Below, piece after piece: positions 61,733 to 64,000 of a stretch of 64,000 nucleotides of DNA; within the stretch, counting starts at the first letter, position 1; each line of letters begins with the position of its first letter. The stretch lies in NCBI RefSeq assembly GCF_900110415.1, contig NZ_FODR01000011.1:62001-126000 (forward strand), in the 5' to 3' direction. The position numbers were made by a program, and so were the translations under genes. The DNA is from Mucilaginibacter sp. OK283. GTDB taxonomy: Bacteria > Bacteroidota > Bacteroidia > Sphingobacteriales > Sphingobacteriaceae. Below the pieces are notes generated by a model. That model had not been told where the DNA came from and ran no database searches. It saw only the letters and a list, made by a program, of their open reading frames with translations.

Positions 61733-62290
61733 TTACACAGTTGAGTCAGGCTGCGAATCGTCATATGCGGCAGTCTGAAATGGGGGGCGTTCTTTTTTGA
61801 AGATGGCTGCAGTAATAAGCGCAATGATAACGCCCATTATTATAGTGCCTATCAAGCCAAAGACAGCCATGATTCCAGGTTTCATAAATTTACGAGACAT
61901 GGACATGGCTGTATCAATTTGATCCTGAGGCATATTTTTTGCCTGCAATTGTGCCTCTGACGATGCGAGTATTTTTTCAATCATTTCAGGGCTCAATATA
62001 GCGAAGTATAGATAGGTGAATACTGCAGCAAGTATCCCCATAAAAACAGAGTATAAAAGCCCGGTCTGAAAACCTTCACCATACGTTAAATATCCGCCAA
62101 GCTGATCGCGATACTCTTTTTGTGTAAGGCATAAAAACGCGATAAATGGAATATAGCTTATCCATCTTATTTTTGAGTTAGGATCGATATTCGATAAATC
62201 GAAAGTGTAAGTAAGTATTATTGATGTTACCACGCCAATCAATGCCCATTTTATTGCAGGGGCGGATGGGCTCGCTTTTTTTACTTCCAT
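61733..62290 (-). CDS. DUF4199 membrane protein
   Basis: A protein of 185 residues with four hydrophobic segments (IKWALIGVVTSIILTYTF, WISYIPFIAFLCL, GLLYSVFMGILAAVFTYLYF, GIMAVFGLIGTIIMGVIIAL) and the charged family motif QKEYRDQLGGYLTYGEGFQT. This is the DUF4199 family, common in Bacteroidota and of unknown function. It is the last gene of a run that begins with dihydroorotase. It and the next gene upstream are distant paralogues. Confidence 0.9.
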   Translation of the reverse strand: MEVKKASPSAPAIKWALIGVVTSIILTYTFDLSNIDPNSKIRWISYIPFIAFLCLTQKEYRDQLGGYLTYGEGFQTGLLYSVFMGILAAVFTYLYFAILSPEMIEKILASSEAQLQAKNMPQDQIDTAMSMSRKFMKPGIMAVFGLIGTIIMGVIIALITAAIFKKERPPFQTAAYDDSQPDSTV

Positions 62291-62422
62291 GAGATTTTAG
62301 GTTTATTTTTTGTTTCCCTAAATTAACTATTATTTTATAAATCAGCGAGGTGCGGCCAAATTTATTTAATGTACTTGTTTGTAAATCTTACACAAGTGGT
62401 GGTTATAGTATAAAACCCAAAA

Positions 62423-62448
62423 AGGCCTTTCCGGGTGAGGAAAGGCCT
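62423..62448 (-). terminator. Terminator of the second DUF4199 gene
   Basis: The stem AGGCCTTTCC (62423-62432) / GGAAAGGCCT (62439-62448) is followed on the minus strand by TTTTTGGGTTTTA. Confidence 0.75.
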
Positions 62449-62471
62449 GTAAAATCATATATATTTATTAC

Positions 62472-63068
62472 TTATACCGAGGCGCCACCAGTTCCCGAAC
62501 TATATACCTGCTGTTCATTTTTAAAAAACGCAGCGAAAATTAATGCTAAAACAAACAGGAATATAATGCTGATTCCTAATGATTGAATTTGCTGCCCTAC
62601 CGTGATGTTTTTTTCTCCCTCTAATGCTTTTTTCATGTCGCTTATTTTAGCGTCCACATCCTTAGCATTTGCAGGATTTTCGGCTTTCAGTTTATTTAAC
62701 GCGGTAATCATTGCTGTCTCAGTTTTTTGCAGCATATCAGGCTCAATAACTTTGGCAAAAACATTGTCTTTAATTATAAACACCAATAAGTACGAAGCAA
62801 AAAACATGATAAAAATACCGGTTGTTGCCTGCCGGACATTCCAGTACCCTCCTATCTTTTTTCTGAGACTCATGCAAAACAAAATAGCTATCCCTATTGG
62901 CAACACATACGAAAACAGCACCGAGCCAACGGTCACTGTAACAGCTGTTTTTGCCACCAGTATCATAAAATAAAAATAAATGATACTTACAACAGACAAC
63001 ACACCCCCCAAAATCAACCCGTTGATTAATCCTTGTACTTTTATTCTTCTGTTTATGTCTTCGCTCAT
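62472..63068 (-). CDS. DUF4199 membrane protein, paralogue
   Basis: A protein of 198 residues. The four hydrophobic segments (GLINGLILGGVLSVVSIIYF, VGSVLFSYVLPIGIAILFCM, ATTGIFIMFFASYLLVFII, SLGISIIFLFVLALIFAAFF) and MSLRKKIGGYWNVRQATTGI in place of the family's charged motif mark it as DUF4199. A helical loop rich in Lys/Ala (about 110-155) lies between helices 3 and 4. It starts 30 bases after the acidic protein gene. Function unknown. Confidence 0.85.
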   Translation of the reverse strand: MSEDINRRIKVQGLINGLILGGVLSVVSIIYFYFMILVAKTAVTVTVGSVLFSYVLPIGIAILFCMSLRKKIGGYWNVRQATTGIFIMFFASYLLVFIIKDNVFAKVIEPDMLQKTETAMITALNKLKAENPANAKDVDAKISDMKKALEGEKNITVGQQIQSLGISIIFLFVLALIFAAFFKNEQQVYSSGTGGASV

Positions 63069-63098
63069 GCTTGCGTGTAATTAAGGCAACCTAATTGC

Positions 63099-63767
63099 CT
63101 ATTGAAAATTGATCAGGATCTCTAAAACAGCCATATCGAAATCAGCTTCCAATGCGTTTTCAGCTATAATAGCTTTTGCCTCCGGCGATGGATCGATATT
63201 CTGGAAAAAACACATTACCGGGTAAAACAGTTCGGCCAGCTCAGAATCTTCGGGCAGGCTGCTGGCTACATTGGCAATTTCTTCAACAGGGCTTTCCATC
63301 AATATCTGGTTAGCTATTATAGGCTCATAAATGCGGTACTCATCCTGAAACTCGTCTTCATCAACCAACAAAAATTCTTTTAAATAGTCTTCCAGTTCGG
63401 GCTCAATATCTTCATCTTCGCACTCATTCAGGTACAGGAGCATATTTAGCAGTTCGGTACCACGGTCAAGAGTTTGTTCCTCAATATCTTCCCACTCCGG
63501 GGTATCCAGGTAATCTTCTTCCAGCTTTTTAACATCAGCGCTAAAAAAGTTGATCATCAACAAATCAAAAAACACCTCGCGCAAGGCTTCCACCTGTGGA
63601 TTATTGTCAAATACCTCGTCCAAAGCGTCAACTTTGGTCAGGAAATCTTCATCGGATATAAAAACATCCCCAAAATCGCCGGTTAGTACTGTTGCATCAA
63701 AGCTGTTATATTTAGAAAATGCCTCTAAGGCCGCCTGGAAGGCAGTTTCTATTTTTGGATCTATCAT
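63099..63767 (-). CDS. Very acidic helical protein of unknown function
   Basis: A protein of 222 residues with a high Asp/Glu content (EQTLDRGTELLNMLLYLNEC, EDEDIEPELEDYLKEFLLVD). It is predicted all-helical, without signal or membrane segments. No family was recognised. It lies 6 bases after the dihydroorotase stop and 30 bases before a DUF4199 gene, so the three are probably co-transcribed. It may be a soluble partner of the membrane proteins. Confidence 0.75.
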   Translation of the reverse strand: MIDPKIETAFQAALEAFSKYNSFDATVLTGDFGDVFISDEDFLTKVDALDEVFDNNPQVEALREVFFDLLMINFFSADVKKLEEDYLDTPEWEDIEEQTLDRGTELLNMLLYLNECEDEDIEPELEDYLKEFLLVDEDEFQDEYRIYEPIIANQILMESPVEEIANVASSLPEDSELAELFYPVMCFFQNIDPSPEAKAIIAENALEADFDMAVLEILINFQ

Positions 63768-63773
63768 GTTTTT

Positions 63774-64000
63774 CTATTTAGATATTTGTTTGTTGTTATA
63801 TGTTAACAGCACTTTTCCTTTTAAAGTATCGCCAATAAAGGGCGAGTTTATTGATTTTGACATGTTGCTCTTACTATTATACTCCCACTCCGCATCAATA
63901 TCAAAAAGCACCAGGTTGGCTTTTTCACCTTCGGCAATTACAGGTACAGCTACCCCAAGTATTTCACGTGGATTGATAGCCAGTTTTTCTACCAGCAATT
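63774..64000 (-). CDS. pyrC: Dihydroorotase C-terminal part, cut by window edge
   Basis: About 75 residues of the C-terminus run in from the right edge. They carry the end of an amidohydrolase: LAINPREILGVAVPVIAEGE, KANLVLFDIDAEWEYN, NSPFIGDTLKGKVLLTYNNK. This closely follows the class I dihydroorotase/allantoinase pattern (a 'N-P-x-x-IxG' loop, then the beta-strands that carry the returning composite domain, then the 'NSPF..G..L.G.V' end). The metal-binding residues are outside the window. It acts in pyrimidine synthesis. Pseudo-dihydroorotase or allantoinase cannot be fully excluded. Confidence 0.8.
   Translation of the reverse strand, partial: LLVEKLAINPREILGVAVPVIAEGEKANLVLFDIDAEWEYNSKSNMSKSINSPFIGDTLKGKVLLTYNNKQISK

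Overview
The window looks like a chromosome segment of a Bacteroidota bacterium, most likely a soil or plant-associated Sphingobacteriaceae member of the Mucilaginibacter/Pedobacter type. This is inferred from several traits: type IX secretion (T9SS) proteins (PorP/SprF porin, gliding-type C-terminal domain), DUF4199 membrane proteins, many secreted glycoside hydrolases with Bacteroidota-type signal peptides, -7 boxes of the form TAnnTTTG, and extragenic palindromic repeats. There is no rRNA, tRNA, CRISPR array, transposase or SusC/SusD pair in the window.

Layout. 1-6.9 kb: the start of an APH-fold sugar kinase gene, a LacI-type regulator, a double SGNH esterase and a GH36-like glycosidase. 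The kinase and glycosidase promoters share an almost identical GTGTnCGCACAC operator, so they probably form one LacI regulon. 7.2-11.9 kb: small stand-alone genes (a two-helix membrane protein, a LiaF-C-like protein, a frameshifted lipoprotein, a methyltransferase-like protein, an M28 peptidase and an unknown). 12-14.4 kb: a GH92 mannosidase.

14.7-29.2 kb, all on the minus strand: tail-collar protein, a 2884-residue T9SS-secreted repeat protein, PorP/SprF, a VioB-type ferritin-like protein with a Cys-rich tail, a DUF692/MNIO oxidase and its DUF2063 partner. The last four genes are packed as one operon. This is the most unusual block. It looks like a metal-dependent Cys-modification system whose likely substrate is the Cys-rich tail of the ferritin-like protein, linked to a dedicated outer-membrane/T9SS surface protein.

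29.7-32.5 kb, plus strand: lipoprotein, six-helix membrane protein, histidine kinase and NarL-type response regulator.

32.7-58.3 kb, minus strand: a pectin/rhamnogalacturonan degradation locus with GH28, CE8, GH105, UxaB, UxaA, an MGH1/GH63-like enzyme, a GH67N-type enzyme, GH95, GH2-malectin, GH78, a GH43-like enzyme and GH2. A divergent LacI regulator (58539) with a long inverted-repeat operator probably controls it. Polygalacturonase and pectin methylesterase open homogalacturonan, the exo-acting enzymes strip side chains and rhamnogalacturonan ends, and UxaB/UxaA feed galacturonate into the 2-keto-3-deoxygluconate route. SusCD, UxaC, KdgK and KdgA must lie elsewhere.

59.7-64 kb: an OmpA-family protein and a run of dihydroorotase (partial), an acidic protein and two DUF4199 membrane proteins. 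Several gaps are filled with at least four families of palindromic extragenic repeats, including one element inserted into another at 4407-4764.
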